Below are positions 44,044-55,111 of a stretch of DNA of 64,000 nt, piece after piece. The translations under genes were made by a program, and so were the position numbers. The notes below the pieces were generated by a model. It had not been told where the DNA came from, searched no databases, and was given only the letters and a program-made list of their open reading frames with translations. How positions within the stretch are numbered: the stretch's first letter is position 1; the number at the start of each line of letters is the position of its first letter. The stretch is from the NCBI GenBank assembly GCA_964034945.1, contig OZ035960.1, forward strand, positions 70,745,085-70,809,084, in the 5' to 3' direction. The DNA is from Chrysopilus asiliformis (lineage: Eukaryota; Arthropoda; Insecta; Diptera; Rhagionidae).

Positions 44044-44174
44044 GACTGAGTGAACACTACTAAGAAAGAAAAACTGTTATTGTGCTCACTGCTATTTAAG
44101 CAATCAGCTGTTTTCAAAAATATATTTTTTTAGTTCAATTAGCCATATTGTGACGTCGTGTTTAATTTATTACT

Positions 44175-44298
44175 AGGGGCTGCGCCCCGAACCGCTTCGC
44201 GGTTCATCCCCCTTCCACAGGTCGGCCTTCGGCCTCCCTGCCCCCATCGGCCTGCGGCCTCCACATCTACTCGGCCTTCGGCCTCGCCCCCCGCTCTC
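44175..44298. other. GC-rich hairpin cluster
   Basis: Consecutive small palindromes ggggctgcgcccc, gaaccgcttcgcggttc and several ggccttcggcc units stand in otherwise AT-rich DNA; another ctcggccttcggcctcgag lies near 44374-44392. No coding frame. Possibly the hairpin end of a Helitron-like element; ctgcgcccc also appears at 50500-50509 next to another insertion. Confidence 0.6.
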
Positions 44299-44404
44299 TA
44301 ATTGTTGGAATTTGATGTATGGAGATGTTACGTAAAATTCTTTAAATATATTTCAGCTGTCGCCTTCCTCTTTACTCGGCCTTCGGCCTCGAGTCAAATG
44401 CATA

Positions 44405-45555
44405 TAGTTAACCCAAAAAAAAACACTTTAAAAAACAAGTTTTATAACCTTATACACTTTCAAAATGCACTAAAAAGTAAAAAACAAGTTTAAAGTTTCA
44501 CAAAAAATGTTTTTATAAATTGCGTGTTGTTGTGAAAGTATAAAGTGTGTGACGTTGCATTTGCTCTTGAATCTGTAATAGCGGTTTCATACTGTGCAAC
44601 GCAGCACACTTTATACTTTCACAACAACACGCAATTTATAAAAACATTTTTTGTGAAACTTTAAACTTGTTTTTTACTTTTTAGTGCATTTTGAAAGTGT
44701 ATAAGGTTATAAAACTTGTTTTTTAAAGTGTTTTTTTTATTTTATACTTTTTAGTCTTGAATTAGCCTACCAAAAACCTCCAGAAAAGATCTTTCGCGGG
44801 AAATTTGAGCAAAAGGAAACTCACGTTATCTTTGCAGGACATTCCGTTATCCTTACAGAATTTTAAATGTCAGAATCGAATTCAGCGACCCCAAAATTCG
44901 TGATCAGCGACCCCGAAAACCCCCTGATGCCAGTTTTTCCCGGGAAAAATGGGAAAAAGGATATTTGCGTCATCCTTACAGGACCTTCCGTTTTGAATTT
45001 TGAAAATCTAACACCGAATTCGTGATCAGCGACCCCGAACACCCCCTGATGCCAGTTTTTCCCGGGAAAAATGGGAAAAAGGATATTTGCGTTATCCTTA
45101 CAGGACCTTCCGTTTTGAATTTTGAAAATCTAACACCGAATTCGTGATCAGCGACCCCGAAAACCCCCTGGTGCCAGTTTTTCCCGGGAAAAATGGGAAA
45201 AAGGATATTTGCGTTATCCTTACAGGACCTTCCGTTTTGAATTTTGAAAATCTAACACCGAATTCGTGATCAGCGTCCCCGAAAACCCCCTAATACCATT
45301 TTTTCCCGGAAAAAATGGGAAAAAGGATATTTGCGTTATCCTTACAGGGCCTTCCATTATCCTTACAATGATGGAGTAGTAAAAATATTGAACTGTCACC
45401 GGAAGTACGCAAGGTGACAAAATTTCATCTTCCTAGGTTGCATAGTTTCGGAGAATAAGGTTCCAAAGATTCCAGAGATAGACACATAGGTAGCCAGCCA
45501 GGTAGGTAGGTAGGTCGCGACAATCCAACTTAATAGAAAGTGTATAAAAAGGGAA
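44405..45555 (-). mobile_element. Palindrome-headed non-autonomous element with satellite D
   Basis: Palindrome arms at about 44419-44549 and 44607-44736, then ctttttagtctt, a core with 122-bp monomers (tcagcgacccc at 44904, 45026 and 45148; about four to five copies), a unique tail, (ggta)n near 45500 and the end motif gaaagtgtata, which also lies inside the palindrome arm. Same plan as the Helentron derivative at 41.6 kb but with different sequence. Confidence 0.85.
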
Positions 45556-45761
45556 ATTTTTTTAGACATTTTTCTTTGTGACCCAACGGTGTATTACAAA
45601 ATCGTACTGTTTACTTACAATATATTCAATAACGGTAAAAGGTGGTTATCCACACGGGGAAAGACAATATTGTGGGAAATGTCATTCTTTTTAATTCATG
45701 TCATACATTGAAACACCAAATCCCTTTAGAATTGCAGAAGATAGCAAGGAGGGCTATACAT

Positions 45762-46258
45762 AATGTTGGTATCTATACTGTTTTTCGCAGTATTATATTG
45801 CTTTTCAGACTCCAATACTGCATTACTGCTTTTTTCCCGAAAATACTGTATATACTCAGAAAACTTTAATTCTTTAACGTTTCGAAATTCAAATTTATTA
45901 ATAGCAATGCAAAACGTCAGTGGCAACACAAAACAGTGGCAGCACATGGCAAGTGCAAATACACTCAAACGACGAACAGCGAAGTATTGAAGGCTACATG
46001 TCATATAGATTCGCTTCTTCTTTTCACCATCGATTACTGTCTTGTCATTATTCATCCTTCTTCAAAACGCGTTACTTTGATTTTGCTTTCCATTGTTAAT
46101 TTAAAAGAATAAAAATGTCGAAATTAAGAGCAAAGACACAAATTTTCATTGAATAAAGTACTGCGAAAAATACTGTTTTTTTCAAATCGATTTACTGCTT
46201 TTTTAAATTTTTAGGTGAAATATACTGTTTTTTGTCCGAAAAAAGATACCATCGTTAG
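45762..46258. mobile_element. Small DNA transposon (497 bp) with 8-bp TSD
   Basis: Duplicated ctatacat at 45754-45761 and 46259-46266. Ends aatgttggtatc and gataccatcgttag are imperfect inverted repeats. Internal tactgttttt/cgcagta motifs repeat near both ends. The 8-bp duplication is compatible with hAT or P-like families; no coding region. Confidence 0.82.
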
Positions 46259-46279
46259 CTATACATAAAAAGGAGGGGT

Positions 46280-46550
46280 AGATATTAGTGAGCAAAAATT
46301 TTCCCTGCGGGCTGACCTCTCTCATGGTTGCTATTAAACTGGATCCGACACCCTTGAGTAAGAGATATCAGAAGAAACGGGGATTGACATCAAAAAGAAT
46401 CAGATCCCTTATTCTGTCAATAACTGTACCTGTGTGCCAAGTTTGATCAAAATCGGCCGCGCCGTTTTTGCGTGATGCCGGAACAAACATTCAGTCAAAC
46501 AGACAGAAAGACCGACCGACATACAGACAGACGGACAAACATAAATTTTA
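46280..46550 (+). repeat. Tail of a further Helitron-like repeat with (CAGA)n
   Basis: Contains tttgatcaaaatcggccgcg followed by cagacagaaagaccgaccga-type microsatellite. It matches the general tail plan (atcgg.c... then CAGA repeat) but none of the other families in sequence. Confidence 0.5.
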
Positions 46551-46551
46551 A

Positions 46552-46805
46552 GCATAACAAAACCTATAATTGCCAGTCTGGCAATTATTAGAAACTCGTA
46601 TAATGATATTCCTATCAAAATTGGGACAGTTGTATCAAAATTCCAGTTTGAAGTCAAACATTCCAATAAGATTTTTTAAAATTTGTTCCAATAGGATTTT
46701 GATGTTTGGGAGTATTATTTAGAATCATATCCTAAATAACTTTTGTTCTTGCACTTATTTGATAATATGAACAGTTTTTGAGATATTCGCAAAAAACATT
46801 TTCTA
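46552..46805 (+). mobile_element. Family T, 5' partial copy
   Basis: Starts agcataacaaaacctataat with the ttgccagtctggcaa hairpin and runs to the gagatattcgcaaaaaacat region, where it is replaced by the inverted repeat beginning about 46817. Confidence 0.8.
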
Positions 46806-47113
46806 AAGTTTTTTTTGCACAAAAAACTTCCAGAAATAACTTTTAGAAAATAAACGTGTTCGCTTCAAGACTTTCGGTTTTGCATTTTAAAACTCTAATA
46901 CCCAATTAGTTTTTCCAGCCTCCTCATGGGCAAGCTAACTTCAGTCATAAAATATTATCATCACCGACAATGGTGAAAATCTGATCAAAATCGTTTTCGG
47001 TTTATAATTAGTGTCTCTATTTTTGTTTTAAACAGTTTTCACATACAAAAAAAAACACAAAAATCACAAAGAAAAAAATTTGTTTTAACTAAATGAAAAA
47101 ATAAATAAATTAA

Positions 47114-47505
47114 AAACATAACAAAAGCTATAATTGCCAATCTGGCAATCATTGGAGACCCGTATGGTGATATTCGTAACCAAAATTCCACTTTGAAGTC
47201 AAACTTTCCAATAAGATTTTTTAAAATTTATTCCAATCGGATTTTGATGTATGGGAGTTTTATGTAGAATCATATCCTAAATAACTTTTGTTGTTGGACT
47301 TTTTTGATAAGATGCTCCGTTTTTGAGATATTCGCAAAAAACATTTTCGTTCGTAAGGGGGGTACCCCCCCTAATGGTTCATTTTTGCCCATTAACGAAC
47401 TTAGCCTCGCATTTTACGAAAAACGGATCTGCGCAAAATTTCAAGTCTGTAGCTCAATCCGTGCGCCCGCAATCCGCGCCACAGACAGACAGACAGACGG
47501 ACAGG

Positions 47506-47539
<34 letters not shown>

Positions 47540-47683
47540 GACGGACATGCAAAATTCAATTTTTTTTTATCATTCTAAACACACTGGTGTAATTCATTTT
47601 TGTGTGCGATGACGGGATCTTGGCGTTACAAACGGTAAGGCAAAGTTAATATACCCTTTGGGTTCACCATACGGGTATAAAAA
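47114..47683 (+). mobile_element. Family T, full copy 2
   Basis: Same structure as 4275-4859: ttgccaatctggcaa hairpin, (cagacaga)n at about 47480-47540, 3' tataccc...gggtata hairpin. Inserted within an A-run of the inverted-repeat arm with no target duplication visible beyond that run. Confidence 0.88.
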
Positions 47684-47707
47684 CAAAACCTTGGCACCAG
47701 CAACCCT

Positions 47708-47976
47708 GGCTTCGAGGTACCCCCCTAATAGTCCATTTTTGCCCTTTAACGAACTTAACCTTGCATTTTACGAAAAACGGATCTGCTCAAAATTTCAAGT
47801 CTCTAGCTCAATCCGTGCGCCCGCAATCCGCGCCACAGACGGACATGCAAAAATCAATTTTGTTTATCATTCTAAACACACTGGTGTAATACATTTTTAT
47901 GTGTGATGACGGGGTCTTGGCGTTACAAACGGTAAGGCAAAGTTAATAGACCCTTTGGTTTCACCATACGGGCATA
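47708..47976 (+). mobile_element. Family T, 3' partial copy
   Basis: Begins at gaggtacccccctaatagtc and keeps the 3' half, including a shortened microsatellite and the terminal hairpin (tagaccc...gggcata, mutated). Confidence 0.8.
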
Positions 47977-48094
47977 AAAATGTAATTTTTGGCATCAGTA
48001 TTATACGACCAAATACATCAATGTATGTCAATATTTTTGAGAAAATCCAAAATTACAAAAATTGTCCCCTTACAGTTTTTATTATATAGATGGG

Positions 48095-48215
48095 AAAAAA
48101 GTAAAGTGGACACATCTACCGATAGAGAGCTTTCCTTTAAAAAAAGAATAATCAAAATCGATTCTAAGCTGGAGCTGTGTCGAAAGAAATACATACAAAA
48201 TCGCTTTGCCTTTTA
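48095..48215. repeat. Dispersed repeat shared with 54300-54430
   Basis: Both contain agctttc.tttaaaaaaagaat.atcaaaatcg and gtcgaaagaaat.catacaaaatcgctttgcctttt. Non-coding; probably the tail of another small element. Confidence 0.7.
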
Positions 48216-48627
48216 AATATATAGATGAGTCTTCGATCTTAACAACACGGATCGCAGCTGGGCGTTTAATGAAGGGGTAAAATACCCATGCTCGAAGCCA
48301 TTGTTGCTGGTGCCAAGGTTTTGTTTTTTTAATTTATTTTTTTTCTTCATTTAGTTAAAACAAATTTTTATCTTTGTGATTTTTGTGTTTTTTTTTTGTA
48401 TGTGAAAACTGTTTAAAACAAAAATAGAGACACTAATTATAAACCGAAAACGATTTTGATCAGATTTTCACCATTGTCGGTGATGATAATATTTTATGAC
48501 TGAAGTTAGCTTGCCCATGAGGAGGCTGGAAAAACTAATTGGGTATTAGAGTTTTAAAATGCAAAACCGAAAGTCTTGAAGCGAACACGTTTATTTTCTA
48601 AAAGTTATTTCTGGAAGTTTTTTGTGC

Positions 48628-48916
48628 AATCTAACACCGGATTCGGGATCAGCGACCCCAAAAACCCCCGAGTGATACTTTTCAGCCTCCTATAGACAGG
48701 ATTCATGGCGAAAATCACGGTTTAAAAATACCCAAACCCCCTTTACCCCCCGTTCACCCCCTTAGCGCTAAAATTTCGAAAAATCTCGATGGTGGGACAT
48801 ATTCTGAAAGTTCAAGTCTCTATCTTCAGGGGTTTGGGCTGGGCGTCAGGTTAAACGATTTTATATATAGAGCAGATGGTTTTCACTTTTTCCAACAAAG
48901 ACTCAATTTCAACAAA
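48628..48916. other. Non-coding core after inverted repeat
   Basis: One degraded unit of the tcagcgaccccaaaaaccccc type, then C-rich tracts (acccccttt, cgttcaccccc) and atttt/tatatatag. No array and no ORF. Confidence 0.5.
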
Positions 48917-48985
48917 AAAAAAAATATTTTGCCACCGCTCAGAATTGAACCCGTACCTGGCGCGATGTAGTTTACACTTATTCAG
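48917..48985 (-). repeat. tRNA-like SINE head, copy 1
   Basis: The minus strand has gggttcaattctgagcggtg, a pol III B-box-like T-arm, preceded by cgcgccaggta and an acceptor-like stretch. A canonical cloverleaf is not preserved, so this is a SINE or tRNA-derived relic, not a tRNA gene. Confidence 0.5.
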
Positions 48986-49480
48986 TAGTAAGAATATAAA
49001 TTTTAAAGATAAATGAAGTAATAAAAAACAGGCAGTCATTGGGGACTGCCAGCAGAAGTGAAAACAATAATATATGTAAGGTAATTTTGTCGTGTATTTA
49101 TACCTATATATTTTTCAACCTGAAATTTTGAAAATATATGCTAATAAGCAGTAAATTTTAAATAAAAGTCAATATGCATATTAAGGTTTGAATTCCTGAG
49201 CAGCACATGATTTTCTTATACAAAAAAACTTTTTAAAAAAAAAGTAAAAAATACCGACTTAAAAATGCACTAAAAAGGAAAAAATAATTTTTTTTTTGGA
49301 AGTTGGTGCCAAAATAGAAACAAACAATTTGCTCTCTTTTATTGTACAATATATAAAATTAAAAAATTTCTAATAAATAAAATTATTATTTATTGAATTG
49401 TACCAAAAGTTTTTGTTTTCTAATAAGTCACAGAGATGAGATTCAAACCAATTTTTTTTTACAGCCTACCTACATAATAT

Positions 49481-50016
49481 AAACATAACAAAAGCTATAT
49501 TTGCCAATCTGGCAATTATTGAAAACCCGTTTGGTGATTTAAGTGAACAGTTGTACCAAAATTACACTTTGAAGTCAAAGTTTCCAATGAGATTTTTTAA
49601 AATTTGTTCCAATCGGATTTTGATGTATGGAAGTTTTATGTAGAATCATATCCTAAATAACTTTTGTTCTTGCACTTTTTTGATAAGATGCACCGTTTTT
49701 GAGGTATTCGCAAAAAACGATTTCGTTCGTATGGGGGGTACCCCCCTAATGGACCGTTTTCGCCCATTAACGAACTTAGCCTCGCATTTTACGAAAAACG
49801 GATCTGCGCAAAATTTCAAGGCTCTAGCTCAATCCGTGCGTCCGCAATCGAGTTCACAGACAGACGGACGGACGGACATGCGGAAATCAAAATCTTTTGT
49901 CATTCCTAACACACTGGTGTAATTCATTTTTGTGTGTGATGACGGGATCTTGGCGTTACAGACGGTAAGGCAAAGTTAGTATACCCTTTGGTATTCCATA
50001 CCATACGGGTATAAAA
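49481..50016 (+). mobile_element. Family T, full copy 3
   Basis: Head aaacataacaaaagctat with the hairpin ttgccaatctggcaa; shortened microsatellite (cagacggacggacgg); 3' hairpin at 49980-50012. Lies in the loop of the palindrome. Confidence 0.85.
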
Positions 50017-50474
50017 ATTTCAGCGGTATTGTTCCTTACTTGGCACGTTGCCCTTAACCCACGTCAACATTAACAAATATTCTTTTGTTTTTGGGTAAGC
50101 TCCGTTAAAATTAAAAAAATATTCTTTTGTCAGATGTCGTCACGAAAGATAAAATATTTTCATTTGGATAGCAGTAATAGAATTGGTGATAGCTGTAAAA
50201 GTAACACTCAAGAAATATGAATAGAAGTCCTCTTTAAGTTTCTATTTTGGCCCCAACTTCCAAAAAAATTATTTTTTCCTTTTTAGTGCACTTTTAGATT
50301 GTACAATAAAAGAGAGCAAATTGTTTGTTTCTATTTTGGCACCAACTTCCAAAAAAAAAATTATTTTTTCCTTTTTAGTGCATTTTTAAGTCGGTATTTT
50401 TTACTTTTTTTTTAAAAAGTTTTTTATTTTATAATTTTTAGTGACTTTTGGTATTATACATATTATATAGATAT

Positions 50475-50938
50475 ATTTAATGTTAGGAAATGGGTAGAGC
50501 TGCGCCCCACGTGCGAAAACGGCGTTACGAATCGATAGCCTTCAACCCCCTTAGTGACACTGGAAAGTTTCATTAAGATCGGACCAGCCAATTCGAAGAT
50601 ACCAGGCGAGGGGTATCGAGGGGAGGGAAAAGTCAGGTTTTGTAGTGGAAAATCAAACCCCTTAGCCTTCTTAGTAATACTGTAAAGCTTCATTAAGATC
50701 GGACCACCGAATTCGAAGATACCAGGCGAGGAGTGTCGAAGGGGAATTTTCTCAGAGGGGATACCTATCTAGATCGTATTTTTGTCCCCGAAAATCCCTA
50801 ACACCCAAGTTTCATGAAAATCGTTAGGCCTGTTTTCGAGATCCATTGTGCAGACAGACAGACTGACAGACAGAAGGACGACAGTCCTAGTATTATATTA
50901 TAGGATATACCTATTTAATGTTAGGAAATGGGTAGAGC
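50475..50938 (+). mobile_element. Satellite B element copy flanked by a 25-26 bp direct repeat
   Basis: Two monomer-like units and the full tail (cagacaga..., tattatattatag) are flanked by identical atttaatgttaggaaatggg (tagagc follows) at about 50475-50500 and 50913-50938. The element core between the repeats is about 410 bp and lacks the usual head. Confidence 0.82.
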
Positions 50939-51069
50939 AAAACTTTGATCGTTCCAAACAGCGAATTTTTAGGGATGGCAACAGTAAGTTGTAAACTAAA
51001 TTTTAGAGGTCGACAGCAAAAATTTTGGTCACCAACATTTTTTAGATCGACAGAAACCTTTCGTTAACC

Positions 51070-53300
51070 TTACAGACTTCTAAACATTAGAAATTTGAGG
51101 GTTGAAGGATTCGCTGCCCCCCAAAATATACGCATAAAAATTTTCAGACCGATCGGACCATCCGATTAGGGGACAGGGGAGGGGTTAAGAAGCGAAAGGG
51201 GTAGGGGAAAATAGATAAGGGGAAAACACTAGCCGTCCCCCAAAATGTGAGCATACAAATTTTCAGATCGATCGGACCATCCGATTGGGAGTTGATAGGG
51301 GAGGGGTTAAGAAGCGAAAGGGGTAGGGGAAAATAGATAAGGGGAAAACACTAGCCGTCCCCCAAAATGTGAGCATACAAATTTTCAGATCGATCGGACC
51401 ATCCGATTGGGAGTTGATAGGGGAGGGGTTAAGAAGCGAAAGGGGTAGGGGAAAATAGATAAGGGGAAAACACTAGCCGTCCCCCAAAATGTGAGCATAC
51501 AAATTTTCAGATCGATCGGACCATCCGATTGGGAGTTGATAGGGGAGGGGTTAAGAAGCGAAAGGGGTAGGGGAAAATAGATAAGGGGAAAACACTAGCC
51601 GTCCCCCAAAATGTGAGCATACAAATTTTCAGATCGATCGGACCATCCGATTGGGAGTTGATAGGGGAGGGGTTAAGAAGCGAAAGGGGTAGGGGAAAAT
51701 AGATAAGGGGAAAACACTAGCCGTCCCCCAAAATGTGAGCATACAAATTTTCAGATCGATCGGACCATCCGATTGGGAGTTGATAGGGGAGGGGTTAAGA
51801 AGCGAGGGGTTAAGAAGCGAAAGGGGTAGGGGAAAATAGATAAGGGGAAAACACTAGCCGTCCCCCAAAATGTGAGCATACAAATTTTCAGATCGATCGG
51901 ACCATCCGATTGGGAGTTGATAGGGGAGGGGTTAAGAAGCAAAAGGGGTAGGGGAAAATAGATAAGGGGAAAACACTAGCCGTCCCCCAAAATGTGAGCA
52001 TACAAATTTTCAGACCGATCGGACCATCCGATTGGGAGTTGACAGGGGAGGGGTTAAGAAGCGAAAGGGGTAGGGGAAAATACATAAGGGGAAAACACTA
52101 ACCGTCCCCCAAAATGTACGCATACAAATTTTCAGACCGATCGGACCATCCGATTGGGAGTTGACAGGGGAGGGGTTAAGAAGCGAAAGGGGTAGGGGAA
52201 AATAGATAAGGGGAAAACACTAGCCGTCCCCCAAAATGTGAGCATACAAATTTTCAGATCGATCGGACCATCCGATTGGGAGTTGATAGGGGAGGGGTTA
52301 AGAAGCGAGGGGTTAAGAAGCGAAAGGGGTAGGGGAAAATAGATAAGGGGAAAACACTAGCCGTCCCCCAAAATGTGAGCATACAAATTTTCAGATCGAT
52401 CGGACCATCCGATTGGGAGTTGACAGGGGAGGGGTTAAGAAGCGAGGGGTTAAGAAGCGAAAGGGGTAGGGGAAAATAGATAAGGGGAAAACACTAGCCG
52501 TCCCCCAAAATGTGAGCATACAAATTTTCAGATCGATCGGACCATCCGATTGGGAGTTGATAGGGGAGGGGTTAAGAAGCGAAAGGGGTAGGGGAAAATA
52601 GATAAGGGGAAAACACTAGCCGTCCCCCAAAATGTGAGCATACAAATTTTCAGATCGATCGGACCATCCGATTGGGAGTTGATAGGGGAGGGGTTAAGAA
52701 GCGAAAGGGGTAGGGGAAAATACATAAGGGGAAAACACTAGCCGTCCCCCAAAATGTGAGCATACAAATTTTCAGATCGATCGGACCATCCGATTGGGAG
52801 TTGATAGGGGAGGGGTTAAGAAGCGAAAGGGGTAGGGGAAAATACATAAGGGGAAAACACTAGCCGTCCCCCAAAATGTGAGCATACAAATTTTCAGATC
52901 GATCGGACCATCCGATTGGGAGTTGACAGGGGAGGGGTTAAGAAGCGAAAGGGGTAGGGGAAAATAGATAAGGGGAAAACACTAGCCGTCCCCCAAAAAG
53001 GTACGCATACAAATTTTCAGACCGATCGGACCATCCGATTGGGAGTTGACAGGGGAGGGGTTAAGAAGCGAAAGGGGTAGGGGAAAATAGATAAGGGGAA
53101 AACACTAGCCGTCCCCCAAAAAGGTACGCATACAAATTTTCAGACCGATCGGACCATCCGATTGGGAGTTGACAGGGGAGGGGTTAAGAAGCGAAAGGGG
53201 TAGGGGAAAATAGATAAGGGGAAAACACTAGCCGTCCCCCAAAATGTACGCATACAAATTTTCAGATCGATCGGACCATCCGATTGGGAGTTGACAGGGG
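51070..53300 (+). repeat. Satellite C, 122-bp unit, about 18 copies
   Basis: Repeats of agccgtcccccaaaatgtga... with period 122 (51231, 51353, 51475). Contains gatcgatcggaccatccgat, similar in sense to satellite B's gatcggaccacccaattcg. Some monomers carry an 18-bp internal duplication (gaagcgaggggttaagaagc), adding length. Confidence 0.95.
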
Positions 53301-53431
53301 AGGGGAAGGCCGGGAAACGTCGGAGAGAGGGGAAATTAAAATGGGACCAACTAGGGAGTGAACTCTGTCATCCACCAACGTTTCAACAAAATCCATGCAA
53401 CGGCACCCAAGTACTGCGTGAACATACAGAT

Positions 53432-53437
53432 ATAAAA

Positions 53438-53476
<39 letters not shown>
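53432..53476 (+). repeat. (AAAT)n microsatellite
   Basis: About ten aaat units precede the ggaagtcggtt tail of the satellite C element. Confidence 0.95.
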
Positions 53477-53544
53477 AGTTGGACCAAAACGAATTGATAA
53501 CCTCCTCCTTTTTTGGAAGTCGGTTAAAAAATGGCTAGAGATAT

Positions 53545-53825
53545 TTAATTTTTTCTGTATAAGAATGCCACGTGCTGTTCAGAAATTTTCTGTGTAATTT
53601 TATTTTGCTGTATTTTTTCCAAAAAAAAAAAAAACAAATCGATTTTTTGTTGTATAACAAAGTTACGTGCTGTTCAGAAATTTTCTGTCTCAATTTATTT
53701 TGCTGTATGATATTTTCCAAAAAAAAATCGTTTTTTTGTTGTGTAAGAAAGTCATGTGCTATTCAGAAATTTCCTCGCTAATTTTATTTTGCTCTGTACT
53801 GTCTTCCAAAAAGAAATCGATTTTT
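53545..53825 (+). repeat. Approximately 92-bp tandem repeat, three copies
   Basis: Three units share gtgctgttcagaaattttct, tttattttgct and tttccaaaaa...tcgattttt. Divergence is moderate. It is not the 122-bp class. Confidence 0.85.
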
Positions 53826-53989
53826 TCTTTATAAAAAAACAAATGAAAGCAAATCAGCATTCTTAAGTTGTTAAATTAGCATGTCGGTGACGCGAACTCA
53901 TGAGATTTTACCCATCCAAAAATCGCCCAACGCGCCTAAAGAAGTATAATTTATTTATTTTTAAGGTAAAAAAAATTTAAAAAAACATT

Positions 53990-54060
53990 TTGTCACCACT
54001 CGGAATCGAACCCGCACATTTGGCGCATTGTAGTCTAACACTTATTCAGGAGTAAACTTA
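53990..54060 (-). repeat. tRNA-like SINE head, copy 2
   Basis: The minus strand carries gggttcgattccgagtggtg, containing the consensus B box ggttcgattcc, then acaaaatg. Upstream tagactacaatgcgcca resembles a degraded anticodon arm. It shares gaataagtgt with copy 1. Confidence 0.6.
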
Positions 54061-54127
54061 AAGATAAATTAAGTAATAAAATATTAATAAAAGTAAAAAA
54101 ATCAAAAAAAAAAATTGAAAAAAAAAG

Positions 54128-54215
54128 AATTTTGTCACCGATGAGAATTGAACCCGGTGCTGGCGCATGGTAGTCCAACTTCTAACTCACTGCACTGATC
54201 AGACAGTATGGAATG
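54128..54215 (-). repeat. tRNA-like SINE head, copy 3
   Basis: The minus strand reads cagtgagttagaagttggac, ctaccatgcgccagcacc, gggttcaattctcatcggtg. Spacing of the A-box-like and B-box-like parts is about right for a tRNA. No intact acceptor stem. Confidence 0.6.
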
Positions 54216-54575
54216 TCGTGTTAACATTGAAGACTTAGTTAGCGGCATATTGATAATTTTGAAAAGCATATCACTAATAAAGTATTATTAAGAATTGAAA
54301 AAAAAGTAAAACGGACATATCTACAGCTATAGAGCTTTCATTTAAAAAAAGAATCATCAAAATCGGTTCAATAGGAACTGCAGGAGCTCTGTCGAAAGAA
54401 ATCCATACAAAATCGCTTTGCCTTTTTAACCGACTTCCAAAAAGGAAAAGGTTCTCAATTCCACCTGAATATTTTTTTTTAATGTATGTTCACGCCTAAC
54501 TTTTTACTGGGTGGACCGATTTTGGTCATCCCAAAGAGAAAGTTGTAGAGAAAGTTCCTGGTTGGACCCCGGTTC
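54216..54575. other. Non-coding, ends of small elements
   Basis: Holds the 48095-48215-type repeat (about 54300-54430), then aaccgacttccaaaaaggaa, the inverted form of the tail at 53505-53530, and gactgggtggaccgatttt-like sequence, which suggests an opposite-strand copy of the satellite C element's tail. Confidence 0.55.
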
Positions 54576-54882
54576 GTTCATGGGCAAAAATGGACCATTA
54601 GGGGAGGTATCCCCCATACAAACGAAAACGTTTTTTTCCGAATATCTCAAAAACGGTGCATCTTATCAAAAAAGTGCAAGAACAAAAGTTATTTGGGATA
54701 TGATTCTACATAAAACTCCCATACATCAAAATCCGATTGGAATAAATTTTAAAAAATCTTATTGGAAAGTTCGACTTCAAAGTGTAATTTTGGTACAAAT
54801 GCTCAAATTAAGATACCAATATCACCATACAGGTTTTCAATAATTGCCAGACTGGCAATTATAGCTTTTGTTATGTTTTTAT
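54576..54882 (-). mobile_element. Family T, 5' partial copy, minus strand
   Basis: The minus strand begins aaaaacataacaaaagctat with ttgccagtctggcaa and runs to the gggcaaaaatggacc region; the microsatellite and 3' hairpin are missing. Confidence 0.82.
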
Positions 54883-55111
54883 GTTGTGTTCAGTACAACA
54901 CAAGGAATTATTTCCCCCGTGTTAACCTACCCCTTCAAACCCCTCCCTGCTTGGGATATCGAGTAAAATTCTTTGTATTGTGTTCAGTACAAAATCTGGA
55001 AGATTCTTTTATATATTTCTCATCTGCGGACGTATCCCCTCAAACCCTTTGTAATTTTACCTATATTAAAAATTGAAACTAAAAACGTTCGAAATAAAAA
55101 AAATTTTTCTA

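Larger units (their letters stand above)
46817..48627. repeat. Large inverted repeat (about 310-bp arms) with family T inserted in one arm
   Basis: Left arm 46817-47113 plus 47684-47705, right arm about 48302-48627 (tttgcacaaaaaacttccag / ctggaagttttttgtgca). The left arm is interrupted by a complete family T copy; the right arm shows the uninterrupted sequence. On its right it is followed by atctaacaccggattcggga and tcagcgaccccaaaaac, the words that follow palindromes in the Helentron-like elements. Confidence 0.88.
49230..53530 (-). mobile_element. Palindrome-headed element with satellite C (nested)
   Basis: Arms at about 49230-49350 and 50292-50420 (gcactaaaaaggaaaaaata / tattttttcctttttagtgc), a loop holding a family T copy, then satellite C, (AAAT)n and a tail with ggaagtcggttaaaaaa, whose aagtcggt motif is also in the palindrome arm. 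A satellite B element is inserted at about 50501-50912. Confidence 0.75.

Noticed and set aside
54128..54215. Functional tRNA gene
   Set aside because: No intact acceptor stem or anticodon loop; better explained as a SINE head.
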